Below, one piece after another: positions 28,106 to 41,959 of a stretch of DNA of 64,000 nt (the first letter of the stretch is position 1; every line of letters starts with the position of its first letter). The translations under genes were made by a program, and so were the position numbers. The notes beneath the pieces were generated by a model that searched no databases, was not told where the DNA came from, and saw only the letters and a list, made by a program, of their open reading frames with translations. This DNA comes from Acanthosoma haemorrhoidale (Eukaryota; Arthropoda; Insecta; Hemiptera; Acanthosomatidae), in contig OV884009.1 in assembly GCA_930367205.1 (NCBI GenBank), forward strand, positions 124,504,639 to 124,568,638, read 5' to 3'.

Positions 28106-31100
28106 AATTGCGTGTGGGTTGTGGCAAAGACGTGTGCTTATATATAGCTAAAGAATCAGACTTTATTATAGTAATATTTATTATAACTGCAAGTGTGGAG
28201 TGGCAATGACGTATTCACATATGCAGGTAAATTAGTAGCCTTCAGTATAAGTGAAATTAGCATAATTGCCGGTGCACATTGGCATTACGCCATTCAATAT
28301 ATAGCTAAAGAATAAGTTTCAATAACGACAAAATAACCAATAATTGCGTGTGGGTTGTGGCAAAGACGTGTGCTTATATATAGCTAAAGAATCAGACTTT
28401 AATATAGTAATATTTATTATAACTGCAAGTGTGGAGTGGCAATGACGTATTCACATATGCAGGTAAATTAGTAGCCTTTATTATAAGTGAAATTAGCATA
28501 ATTTCCGGTGTACATGGGCATTACGCCATTCAATATATACCTAAAGAATAAGGTTCAATATCGACAAAATAACCAATAATTGCGTGTGGGTTGTGGCAAA
28601 GACGTGTGCATATATATAGCTAAAGAATCAGACTTTAATATAGTAATATTTATTATAACTGCAAGTGTGGAGTGGCAATGACGTATTCACATATGCAGGT
28701 AAATTAGTAGCCTTCATTATAAGTGAAATTAGCATAATTGCCGGTGTACATTGGCATTACGCCATTCAATATATAGCTAAAGAATAAGGTTCAATATCGA
28801 CAAAATAACCAATAATTGCGTGTGGGTTGTGGCATAGACGTGTGCATATATATAGCTAAAGAATCAGGCTTTAATATAGTAATATTTATTATAACTGCAA
28901 GTGTGGAGTGGCAATGACGTATTCACATATGCAGGTAAATTAGTAGCCTTCATTATAAGTGAAATTAGCATAATTGCCGGTGTACATTGGCATTACGCCA
29001 TTCAATATATAGCTAAAGAATAAGGTTCAATATCGACAAAATAACCAATAATTGCGTGTGGGTTGTGGCATAGACGTGTGCATATATATAGCTAAAGAAT
29101 CAGACTTTAATATAGTAATATTTATTATAACTGCAAGTGTGGAGTGGCAATGACGTATTCACATATGCAGGTAAATTAGTAGCCTTCATTATAACTGAAA
29201 TTAGCATAATTGCCGGTGTACATTGGCATTACGCCATTCAATATATAGCTAAAGTATAAGGTTCAATATCGACAAAATAACCAATAATTGCGTGTGGGTC
29301 GTGGCATAGACGTGTGCATATATATATAGCTATAGAATAAGACTTTAATATGGTAATATATATTATAACTGCAAGTGTGGAGTGGCAATGACGTATTCAC
29401 ATATGCAGGTAAATTAGTAGCCTTCATTATAAGTGAAATTAGCATAATTGCCGGTGTACATTGGCATTACGCCATTCAATATATAGCTAAAGAATAAGGT
29501 TCAATATCGACAAAATAACCAATAATTGCGTGTGGGTTGTGGCATAGACGTGTGCATATATATAGCTAAAGAATCAGGCTTTAATATAGTAATATTTATT
29601 ATAACTGCAAGTGTGGAGTGGCAATGACGTATTCACATATGCAGGTAAATTAGTAGCCTTCATTATAAGTGAAATTAGCATAATTGCCGGTGTACATTGG
29701 CATTACGCCATTCAATATATAGCTAAAGAATAAGGTTCAATATCGACAAAATAACCAATAATTGCGTGTGGGTTGTGGCATAGACGTGTGCATATATATA
29801 GCTAAAGAATCAGACTTTAATATAGTAATATTTATTATAACTGCAAGTGTGGAGTGGCAATGACGTATTCACATATGCAGGTAAATTAGTAGCCTTCATT
29901 ATAAGTGAAATTAGCATAATTGCCGGTGTACATTGGCATTACGCCATTCAATATATAGCTAAAGTATAAGGTTCAATATCGACAAAATAACCAATAATTG
30001 CGTGTGGGTTGTGGCATAGACGTGTGCATATATATATAGCTATAGAATAAGACTTTAATATGGTAATATATATTATAACTGCTAGTGTAGAGTGGCAATG
30101 ACGCATTCATATATGCAGGTAAATTAGTAGCCTTCATTATAAGTGAAATTAGCATAATTGCCGGTGTACATTGGCATTACGCCATTCAATATATAGCTAA
30201 AGAATAAGGTTCAATATCGACAAAATAACCAATAATTGCGTGTGGGTTGTGGCAAAGACGTGTGCATATATATAGCTAAAGAATCAGACTTTAATATAGT
30301 AATATTTATTATAACTGCAAGTGTGGAGTGGCGATGACTTATTCACATATGCAGGTAATTTAGTAGCCTTCATTATAAGTGAAATTAGCATAATTGCCGG
30401 TGTACATTGGCATTACGCCATTCAATATATAGCTAAAGAATAAGGTTCAATATCGACAAAATAACCAATAATTGCGTGTGGGTTGTGGCATAGACGTGTG
30501 CATATATATATAGCTATAGAATAAGACTTTAATATAGTAATATTTATTATAACTGCAAGTGTGGAGTGGCAATGACGTATTCACATATGCAGGTAAATTA
30601 GTAGCCTTCATTATAAGTGAAATTAGCATAATTGCCGGTGTACATTGGCATTACGCCATTCAATATATAGCTAAAGAATAAGGTTCAATATCGACAAAAT
30701 AACCAATAATTGCGTGTGGGTTGTGGCAAAGACGTGTGCATATATATAGCTAAAGAATCAGACTTTAATATAGTAATATTTATTATAACTGCAAGTGTGG
30801 AGTGGCAATGACGTATTCACATATGCAGGTAAATTAGTAGCCTTCATTATAAGTGAAATTAGCATAATTGCCGGTGTACATTGGCATTACGCCATTCAAT
30901 ATATAGCTAAAGAATAAGGTTCAATATCGACAAAATAACCAATAATTGCGTGTGGGTTGTGGCATAGACGTGTGCATATATATATAGCTATAGAATAAGA
31001 CTTTAATATGGTAATATATATTATAACTGCTAGTGTAGAGTGGCAATGACGCATTCATATATGCAGCTAAATAAGAAGTCTTTATTATAGATGAAAAAAG

Positions 31101-31417
31101 CATAACTGCCGGCGTAGATTGGCAAAGACGCCATCATATATATAGCTAAAAAATAAGGTTCAATATCAACAAAATAACCAATAATTGCTAGTGTGTATTG
31201 GAAAATACGCAAGCCTATATATAGCTAAAGAATAAGACTTCAATATCGGTAAATTAACCAATAATTGCTAGTGTGTTGTGGCAAAGACGTCTGCATATAT
31301 ATAGCTAAAGAATACGGCTTTAATATAGCAATATATATATTATAACTGCTAGTGTGTGGTGGCAAAGACGAATTCATATATATGCAGCTAGATTAGTAGC
31401 CTTCATTATTGGTGACA

Positions 31418-31686
31418 TTTTTATTTATTATTATTACTCTTTATTGGGCTATAATTAAAATCTGCCTTTTATGAGGCAATAAAAAGTTAAAATAAACGCT
31501 CTCATTCATACCATATTTGTAATTCATCATTCACTCCCTTAATCATACAATATTTACAGACAGCCCAGAGACCTCCCAAAGCAACATGCGAAGAGAAAGC
31601 GGAGTCTTAAGAATTCACCCACGCTTCTTCGTCAGCCGCGTCACCGGATACTAGACAGTGGAAGCTGATTAAGAGCGTGAAGGCCT
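31418..31686 (-). mobile_element. Truncated retroelement copy 6
   Basis: It has the same derived right junction ('aggcctataataattgcg') and shortened tail as copy 5, and lies within the first unit of the 1,930-bp duplication. Confidence 0.75.
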
Positions 31687-33347
31687 ATAATAATTGCGTG
31701 TGGGTTGTGGCAAAGACGTGTGCTTATATATAGCTAAAGAATCAGACTTTATTATAGTAATATTTATTATAACTGCAAGTGTGGAGTGGCAATGACGTAT
31801 TCACATATGCAGGTAAATTAGTAGCCTTTATTATAAGTGAAATTAGTATAATTTCCGGTGTACATGGGCATTACGCCATTCAATATATACCTAAAGAATA
31901 AGGTTCAATATCGACAAAATAACCAATAATTGCGTGTGGGTTGTGGCAAAGACGTGTGCATATATATAGCTAAAGAATCAGACTTTAATATAGTAATATT
32001 TATTATAACTGCAAGTGTGGAGTGGCAATGACGTATTCACATATGCAGGTAAATTAGTAGCCTTCATTATAAGTGAAATTAGCATAATTGCCGGTGTACA
32101 TTGGCATTACGCCATTCAATATATAGCTAAAGAATAAGGTTCAATATCGACAAAATAACCAATAATTGCGTGTGGGTTGTGGCAAAGACGTGTGCATATA
32201 TATAGCTAAAGAATCAGACTTTAATATAGTAATATTTATTATAACTGCAAGTGTGGAGTGGCGATGACTTATTCACATATGCAGGTAATTTAGTAGCCTT
32301 CATTATAAGTGAAATTAGCATAATTGCCGGTGTACATTGGCATTACGCCATTCAATATATAGCTAAAGAATAAGGTTCAATATCGACAAAATAACCAATA
32401 ATTGCGTGTGGGTTGTGGCATAGACGTGTGCATATATATATAGCTATAGAATAAGACTTTAATATAGTAATATTTATTATAACTGCAAGTGTGGAGTGGC
32501 AATGACGTATTCACATATGCAGGTAAATTAGTAGCCTTCATTATAAGTGAAATTAGCATAATTGCCGGTGTACATTGGCATTACGCCATTCAATATATAG
32601 CTAAAGAATAAGGTTCAATATCGACAAAATAACCAATAATTGCGTGTGGGTTGTGGCAAAGACGTGTGCATATATATAGCTAAAGAATCAGACTTTAATA
32701 TAGTAATATTTATTATAACTGCAAGTGTGGAGTGGCAATGACGTATTCACATATGCAGGTAAATTAGTAGCCTTCATTATAAGTGAAATTAGCATAATTG
32801 CCGGTGTACATTGGCATTACGCCATTCAATATATAGCTAAAGAATAAGGTTCAATATCGACAAAATAACCAATAATTGCGTGTGGGTTGTGGCATAGACG
32901 TGTGCATATATATATAGCTATAGAATAAGACTTTAATATGGTAATATATATTATAACTGCTAGTGTAGAGTGGCAATGACGCATTCATATATGCAGCTAA
33001 ATAAGAAGTCTTTATTATAGATGAAAAAAGCATAACTGCCGGCGTAGATTGGCAAAGACGCCATCATATATATAGCTAAAAAATAAGGTTCAATATCAAC
33101 AAAATAACCAATAATTGCTAGTGTGTATTGGAAAATACGCAAGCCTATATATAGCTAAAGAATAAGACTTCAATATCGGTAAATTAACCAATAATTGCTA
33201 GTGTGTTGTGGCAAAGACGTCTGCATATATATAGCTAAAGAATACGGCTTTAATATAGCAATATATATATTATAACTGCTAGTGTGTGGTGGCAAAGACG
33301 AATTCATATATATGCAGCTAGATTAGTAGCCTTCATTATTGGTGACA

Positions 33348-33616
33348 TTTTTATTTATTATTATTACTCTTTATTGGGCTATAATTAAAATCTGCCTTTT
33401 ATGAGGCAATAAAAAGTTAAAATAAACGCTCTCATTCATACCATATTTGTAATTCATCATTCACTCCCTTAATCATACAATATTTACAGACAGCCCAGAG
33501 ACCTCCCAAAGCAACATGCGAAGAGAAAGCGGAGTCTTAAGAATTCACCCACGCTTCTTCGTCAGCCGCGTCACCGGATACTAGACAGTGGAAGCTGATT
33601 AAGAGCGTGAAGGCCT
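33348..33616 (-). mobile_element. Truncated retroelement copy 7
   Basis: It lies 1,930 bp after copy 6 and is essentially identical, including the derived junction. Confidence 0.75.
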
Positions 33617-36219
33617 ATAATAATTGCGTGTGGGTTGTGGCAAAGACGTGTGCTTATATATAGCTAAAGAATCAGACTTTATTATAGTAATATTTATTAT
33701 AACTGCAAGTGTGGAGTGGCAATGACGTATTCACATATGCAGGTAAATTAGTAGCCTTTATTATAAGTGAAATTAGCATAATTTCCGGTGTACATGGGCA
33801 TTACGCCATTCAATATATACCTAAAGAATAAGGTTCAATATCGACAAAATAACCAATAATTGCGTGTGGGTTGTGGCAAAGACGTGTGCATATATATAGC
33901 TAAAGAATCAGACTTTAATATAGTAATATTTATTATAACTGCAAGTGTGGAGTGGCAATGACGTATTCACATATGCAGGTAAATTAGTAGCCTTCAGTAT
34001 AAGTGAAATTAGCATAATTGCCGGTGCACATTGGCATTACGCCATTCAATATATAGCTAAAGAATAAGTTTCAATAACGACAAAATAACCAATAATTGCG
34101 TGTGGGTTGTGGCAAAGACGTGTGCTTATATATAGCTAAAGAATCAGACTTTAATATAGTAATATTTATTATAACTGCAAGTGTGGAGTGGCAATGACGT
34201 ATTCACATATGCAGGTAAATTAGTAGCCTTTATTATAAGTGAAATTAGCATAATTTCCGGTGTACATGGGCATTACGCCATTCAATATATACCTAAAGAA
34301 TAAGGTTCAATATCGACAAAATAACCAATAATTGCGTGTGGGTTGTGGCAAAGACGTGTGCATATATATAGCTAAAGAATCAGACTTTAATATAGTAATA
34401 TTTATTATAACTGCAAGTGTGGAGTGGCAATGACGTATTCACATATGCAGGTAAATTAGTAGCCTTCATTATAAGTGAAATTAGCATAATTGCCGGTGTA
34501 CATTGGCATTACGCCATTCAATATATAGCTAAAGAATAAGGTTCAATATCGACAAAATAACCAATAATTGCGTGTGGGTTGTGGCATAGACGTGTGCATA
34601 TATATAGCTAAAGAATCAGGCTTTAATATAGTAATATTTATTATAACTGCAAGTGTGGAGTGGCAATGACGTATTCACATATGCAGGTAAATTAGTAGCC
34701 TTTATTATAAGTGAAATTAGCATAATTGCCGGTGTACATTGGCATTACGCCATTCAATATATAGCTAAAGAATAAGGTTCAATATCGACAAAATAACCAA
34801 TAATTGCGTGTGGGTTGTGGCATAGACGTGTGCATATATATAGCTAAAGAATCAGACTTTAATATAGTAATATTTATTATAACTGCAAGTGTGGAGTGGC
34901 AATGACGTATTCACATATGCAGGTAAATTAGTAGCCTTCATTATAAGTGAAATTAGCATAATTGCCGGTGTACATTGGCATTACGCCATTCAATATATAG
35001 CTAAAGTATAAGGTTCAATATCGACAAAATAACCAATAATTGCGTGTGGGTTGTGGCATAGACGTGTGCATATATATATAGCTATAGAATAAGACTTTAA
35101 TATGGTAATATATATTATAACTGCAAGTGTGGAGTGGCAATGACGTATTCACATATGCAGGTAAATTAGTAGCCTTCATTATAAGTGAAATTAGCATAAT
35201 TGCCGGTGTACATTGGCATTACGCCATTCAATATATAGCTAAAGAATAAGGTTCAATATCGACAAAATAACCAATAATTGCGTGTGGGTTGTGGCATAGA
35301 CGTGTGCATATATATAGCTAAAGAATCAGGCTTTAATATAGTAATATTTATTATAACTGCAAGTGTGGAGTGGCAATGACGTATTCACATATGCAGGTAA
35401 ATTAGTAGCCTTCATTATAAGTGAAATTAGCATAATTGCCGGTGTACATTGGCATTACGCCATTCAATATATAGCTAAAGAATAAGGTTCAATATCGACA
35501 AAATAACCAATAATTGCGTGTGGGTTGTGGCATAGACGTGTGCATATATATAGCTAAAGAATCAGACTTTAATATAGTAATATTTATTATAACTGCAAGT
35601 GTGGAGTGGCAATGACGTATTCACATATGCAGGTAAATTAGTAGCCTTCATTATAAGTGAAATTAGCATAATTGCCGGTGTACATTGGCATTACGCCATT
35701 CAATATATAGCTAAAGTATAAGGTTCAATATCGACAAAATAACCAATAATTGCGTGTGGGTTGTGGCATAGACGTGTGCATATATATATAGCTATAGAAT
35801 AAGACTTTAATATGGTAATATATATTATAACTGCTAGTGTAGAGTGGCAATGACGCATTCATATATGCAGCTAAATAAGAAGTCTTTATTATAGATGAAA
35901 AAAGCATAACTGCCGGCGTAGATTGGCAAAGACGCCATCCTATATATAGCTAAAAAATAAGGTTCAATATCAACAAAATAACCAATAATTGCTAGTGTGT
36001 ATTGGAAAATACGCAAGCCTATATATAGCTAAAGAATAAGACTTCAATATCGGTAAATTAACCAATAATTGCTAGTGTGTTGTGGCAAAGACGTCTGCAT
36101 ATATATAGCTAAAGAATACGGCTTTAATATAGTAATATATATTATAACTGCTAGTGTGTGGTGGCAAAGACGAATTCATATATATGCAGCTAGATTAGTA
36201 GCCTTCATTAATGGTGACA

Positions 36220-36488
36220 TTTTTATTTATTATTATTACTCTTTATTGGGCTATAATTAAAATCTGCCTTTTATGAGGCAATAAAAAGTTAAAATAAACG
36301 CTCTCATTCATACCATATTTGTAATTCATCATTCACTCCCTTAATCATACAACATTTACAGACAGCCCAGAGACCTCCCAAAGCAACATGCGAAGAGAAA
36401 GCGGAGTCTTAAGAATTCACCCACGCTTCTTCGTCAGCCGCGTCACCGGATACTAGACAGTGGAAGCTGATTAAGAGCGTGAAGGCCT
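36220..36488 (-). mobile_element. Truncated retroelement copy 8
   Basis: It has the derived junction, here 'aggcctaaaataattgcg', with one base different from the other derived copies. It is preceded by the same older-type monomers from about 35822. Confidence 0.75.
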
Positions 36489-39400
36489 AAAATAATTGCG
36501 TGTGGGTTGTGGCAAAGACGTGTGCTTATATATAGCTAAAGAATCAGACTTTATTATAGTAATATTTATTATAACTGCAAGTGTGGAGTGGCAATGACGT
36601 ATTCACATATGCAGGTAAACTAGTAGCCTTCATTATAAGTGAAATTAGCATAATTTCCGGTGTACATTGGCATTACGCCATTCAATATATACCTAAAGAA
36701 TAAGGTTCAATATCGACAAAATAACCAATAATTGCGTGTGGGTTGTGGCAAAGACGTGTGCATATATATAGCTAAAGAATCAGACTTTAATATAGTAATA
36801 TTTATTATAACTGCAAGTGTGGAGTGGCAATGACGTATTCACATATGCAGGTAAATAAGTAGCCTTCATTATAAGTGAAATTAGCATAATTGCCGGTGTA
36901 CATTGGCATTACGCCATTCAATATATAGCTAAAGAATAAGGTTCAATATCGACAAAATAACCAATAATTGCGTGTGGGTTGTGTCATAGACGTGTGCATA
37001 TATATAGCTAAAAAATCAGACTTTGATATAGTAATATTTATTATAACTGCAAGTGTGGAGTGGCAATGACGTATTCACATATGCAGGTAAATTAGTAGCC
37101 TTTATTATAAGTGAAATTAGCATAATTGCCGGTGTACATTGGCATAACGCCATTCAATATATAGCTAAAGAATAATGTTCAATATCGACAAAATAACCAA
37201 TAATTGCGTGTGGGTTGTGGCATAGACGTGTTCATATATATATAGCTAAAGAATCAGACTTTAATATAGTAATATTTATTATAACTGCAAGTGTGGAGTG
37301 GCAATGAAGTATTCACATGTGCAGGTATTTTAGTAGCCTTCATTATAAGTGAAATTAGCATAATTGCCGGTGCACATTGGCATTACGCAATTCAATATAT
37401 AGCTAAAGAATAAGTTTCAATAACGACAAAATAACCAATTATTGCGTGTGGGTTGTGGCAAAGACAGGTGCATATATATAGCTAAAGAATCAGACTTTAA
37501 TATAGTAATATTTATTATAACTGCAAGTGTGGAGTGGCAATGACGTATTCACATATGCAGGTAAATTAGTAGCCTTTATTATAAGTGAAATTAGCATAAT
37601 TTCCGGTGTACATGGGCATTACGCCATTCAATATATACCTAAAGAATAAGGTTCAATATCGACAAAATAACCAATAATTGCGTGTGGGTTGTGGCAAAGA
37701 CGTGTGCATATATATAGCTAAAGAATCAGACTTTAATATAGTAATATTTATTATAACTGCAAGTGTGGAGTGGCAATGACGTATTCACATATGCAGGTAA
37801 ATTAGTAGCCTTCAGTATAAGTGAAATTAGCATAATTGCCGGTGCACATTGGCATTACGCCATTCAATATATAGCTAAAGAATAAGTTTCAATAACGACA
37901 AAATAACCAATAATTGCGTGTGGGTTGTGGCAAAGACGTGTGCTTATATATAGCTAAAGAATCAGACTTTAATATAGTAATATTTATTATAACTGCAAGT
38001 GTGGAGTGGCAATAACGTATTCACATATGCAGGTAAATTAGTAGCCTTTATTATAAGTGAAATTAGCATAATTTCCGGTGTACATGGGCATTACGCCATT
38101 CAATATATACCTAAAGAATAAGGTTCAATATCGACAAAATAACCAATAATTGCGTGTGGGTTGTGGCAAAGACGTGTGCATATATATAGCTAAAGAATCA
38201 GACTTTAATATAGTAATATTTATTATAACTGCAAGTGTGGAGTGGCAATGACGTATTCACATATGCAGGTAAATTAGTAGCCTTCATTATAAGTGAAATT
38301 AGCATAATTGCCGGTGTACATTGGCATTACGCCATTCAATATATAGCTAAAGAATAAGGTTCAATATCGACAAAATAACCAATAATTGCGTGTGGGTTGT
38401 GGCATAGACGTGTGCATATATATAGCTAAAGAATCAGGCTTTAATATAGTAATATTTATTATAACTGCAAGTGTGGAGTGGCAATGACGTATTCACATAT
38501 GCAGGTAAATTAGTAGCCTTCATTATAAGTGAAATTAGCATAATTGCCGGTGTACATTGGCATTACGCCATTCAATATATAGCTAAAGAATAAGGTTCAA
38601 TATCGACAAAATAACCAATAATTGCGTGTGGGTTGTGGCATAGACGTGTGCATATATATAGCTAAAGAATCAGACTTTAATATAGTAATATTTATTATAA
38701 CTGCAAGTGTGGAGTGGCAATGACGTATTCACATATGCAGGTAAATTAGTAGCCTTCATTATAAGTGAAATTAGCATAATTGCCGGTGTACATTGGCATT
38801 ACGCCATTCAATATATAGCTAAAGTATAAGGTTCAATATCGACAAAATAACCAATAATTGCGTGTGGGTTGTGGCATAGACGTGTGCATATATATATAGC
38901 TATAGAATAAGACTTTAATATGGTAATATATATTATAACTGCAAGTGTGGAGTGGCAATGACGTATTCACATATGCAGGTAAATTAGTAGCCTTCATTAT
39001 AAGTGAAATTAGCATAATTGCCGGTGTACATTGGCATTACGCCATTCAATATATAGCTAAAGAATAAGGTTCAATATCGACAAAATAACCAATAATTGCG
39101 TGTGGGTTGTGGCATAGACGTGTGCATATATATAGCTAAAGAATCAGGCTTTAATATAGTAATATTTATTATAACTGCAAGTGTGGAGTGGCAATGACGT
39201 ATTCACATATGCAGGTAAATTAGTAGCCTTCATTATAAGTGAAATTAGCATAATTGCCGGTGTACATTGGCATTACGCCATTCAATATATAGCTAAAGAA
39301 TAAGGTTCAATATCGACAAAATAACCAATAATTGCGTGTGGGTTGTGGCATAGACGTGTGCTTATATATAGCTAAAGAATCAGACTTTAATATAGTAATA

Positions 39401-41690
39401 TTTATTATAACTGCAAGTGTGGAGTGGCAATGACGTATTCACATATGCAGGTAAATTAGTAGCCTTTATTATAAGTGAAATTAGCATAATTTCCGGTGTA
39501 CATGGGCATTACGCCATTCAATATATAGCTAAAGAATAAGGTTCAATATCGACAAAATAACCAATAATTGCGTGTGGGTTGTGGCAAAGACGTGTGCATA
39601 TATATAGCTAAAGAATCAGACTTTAATATAGTAATATTTATTATAACTGCAAGTGTGGAGTGGCAATGACGTATTCACATATGCAGGTAAATTAGTAGCC
39701 TTTATTATAAGTGAAATTAGCATAATTGCCGGTGTACATTGGCATTACGCCATTCAATATATAGCTAAAGAATAATGTTCAATATCGACAAAATAACCAA
39801 TAATTGCGTGTGGGTTGTGGCATAGACGTGTGCATATATATATAGCTAAAGAATCAGACTTTAATATAGTAATATCTATTATAACTGCAAGTGTGGAGTG
39901 GCAATGAAGTATTCACATGTGCAGGTATTTTAGTAGCCTTCATTATAAGTGAAATTAGCATAATTGCCGGTGCACATTGGCATTACGCCATTCAATATAT
40001 AGCTAATGAATAAGTTTCAATAACGACAAAATAACCAATAATTGCGTGTGGGTTGTGGCAAAGACGTGTGCTTATATATAGCTAAAGAATCAGACTTTAA
40101 TATAGTAATATTTATTATAACTGCAAGTGTGGAGTGGTAATGACGTATTCACATATGCAGGTAAATTAGTAGCCTTTATTATAAGTGAAATTAGCATAAT
40201 TGCCGGTGTACATTGGCATTACGCCATTCAATATATAGCTAAAGAATAATGTTCAATATCGACAAAATAACCAATAATTGCGTGTGGGTTGTGGCATAGA
40301 CGTGTGCATATATATATAGCTAAAGAATCAGACTTTAATATAGTAATATTTATTATAACTGCAAGTGTGGAGTGGCAATGAAGTATTCACATGTGCAGGT
40401 ATTTTAGTAGCCTTCATTATAAGTGAAATTAGCATAATTGCCGGTGCACATTGGCATTACGCCATTCAATATATAGCTAAAGAATAAGTTTCAATAACGA
40501 CAAAATAACCAATAATTGCGTGTGGGTTGTGGCAAAGACGTGTGCTTATATATAGCTAAAGAATCAGACTTTAATATAGTAATATTTATTATAACTGCAA
40601 GTGTGGAGTGGCAATGACGCATTCACATATGCAGGTAAATTAGTAGCCTTTATTATAAGTGAAATTAGCATAATTGCCGGTGTACATGGGCATTACGCCA
40701 TTCAATATATACCTAAAGAATAAGGTTCAATATCGACAAAATAACCAATAATTGCGTGTGGGTTGTGGCAAAGACGTGTGCATATATATAGCTAAAGAAT
40801 CAGACTTTAATATAGTAATATTTATTATAACTGCAAGTGTGGAGTGGCAATGACGTATTCACATATGCAGGTAAATAAGTAGCCTTCATTATAAGTAAAA
40901 TTAGCATAATTGCCGGTGCACATTGGCATTACGCCATTCAATATATAGCTAAAGAATAAGTTTCAATAACGACAAAATAACCAATAATTGCGTGTGGGTT
41001 GTGGCAAAGACGTGTGCTTATATATAGCTAAAGAATCAGACTTTAATATAGTAATATTTATTATAACTGCAAGTGTGGAGTGGCAATGACGTATTCACAT
41101 ATGCAGGTAAATTAGTAGCCTTTATTATAAGTGAAATTAGCATAATTTCCGGTGTACATGGGCATTACGCCATTCAATATATAGCTAAAGAATAAGGTTC
41201 AATATCGACAAAATAACCAATAATTGCGTGTGGGTTGTGGCAAAGACGTGTGCATATATATAGCTAAAGAATCAGACTTTAATATAGTAATATTTATTAT
41301 AACTGCAAGTGTGGAGTGGCAATGACGTATTCACATATGCAGGTAAATTAGTAGCCTTCATTATAAGTGAAGTTAGCATAATTGCCGGTGTACATTGGCA
41401 TTACGCCATTCAATATATAGCTAAAGAATAAGGTTCAATATCAACAAAATAACCAATAATTGCTAGTGTGTATTGGAAAATACGCAAGCCTATATATAGC
41501 TAAAGAATAAGACTTCAATATCGGTAAATTAACCAATAATTGCTAGTGTGTTGTGGCAAAGACGTCTGCATATATATAGCTAAAGAATACGGCTTTAATA
41601 TAGTAATATATATTATAACTGCTAGTGTGTGGTGGCAAAGACGAATTCATATATATGCAGCTAGATAAGTAGCCTTCATTATTGGTGACA

Positions 41691-41959
41691 TTTTTATTTA
41701 TTATTATTACTCTTTATTGGGCTATAATTAAAATCTGCCTTTTATGAGGCAATAAAAAGTTAAAATAAACGCTCTCATTCATACCATATTTGTAATTCAT
41801 CATTCACTCCCTTAATCATACAATATTTACAGACAGCCCAGAGACCTCCCAAAGCAACATGCGAAGAGAAAGCGGAGTCTTAAGAATTCACCCACGCTTC
41901 TTCGTCAGCCGCGTCACCGGATACTAGACAGTGGAAGCTGATTAAGAGCGTGAAGGCCT
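41691..41959 (-). mobile_element. Truncated retroelement copy 9
   Basis: It has the derived junction. The older-type block before it is shorter (from ~41435) than in copies 5-8, so it was trimmed by recombination with array units. Confidence 0.75.

Larger units (their letters stand above)
30108..33967. repeat. 1,930-bp tandem duplication within the array
   Basis: 30108-32037 and 32038-33967 align with a constant offset of 1,930 bp. Each carries one older block with one retroelement copy. One difference noticed is 'agtata' near 31850 against 'agcata' near 33780. Similarity breaks down outside these limits. Confidence 0.85.
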
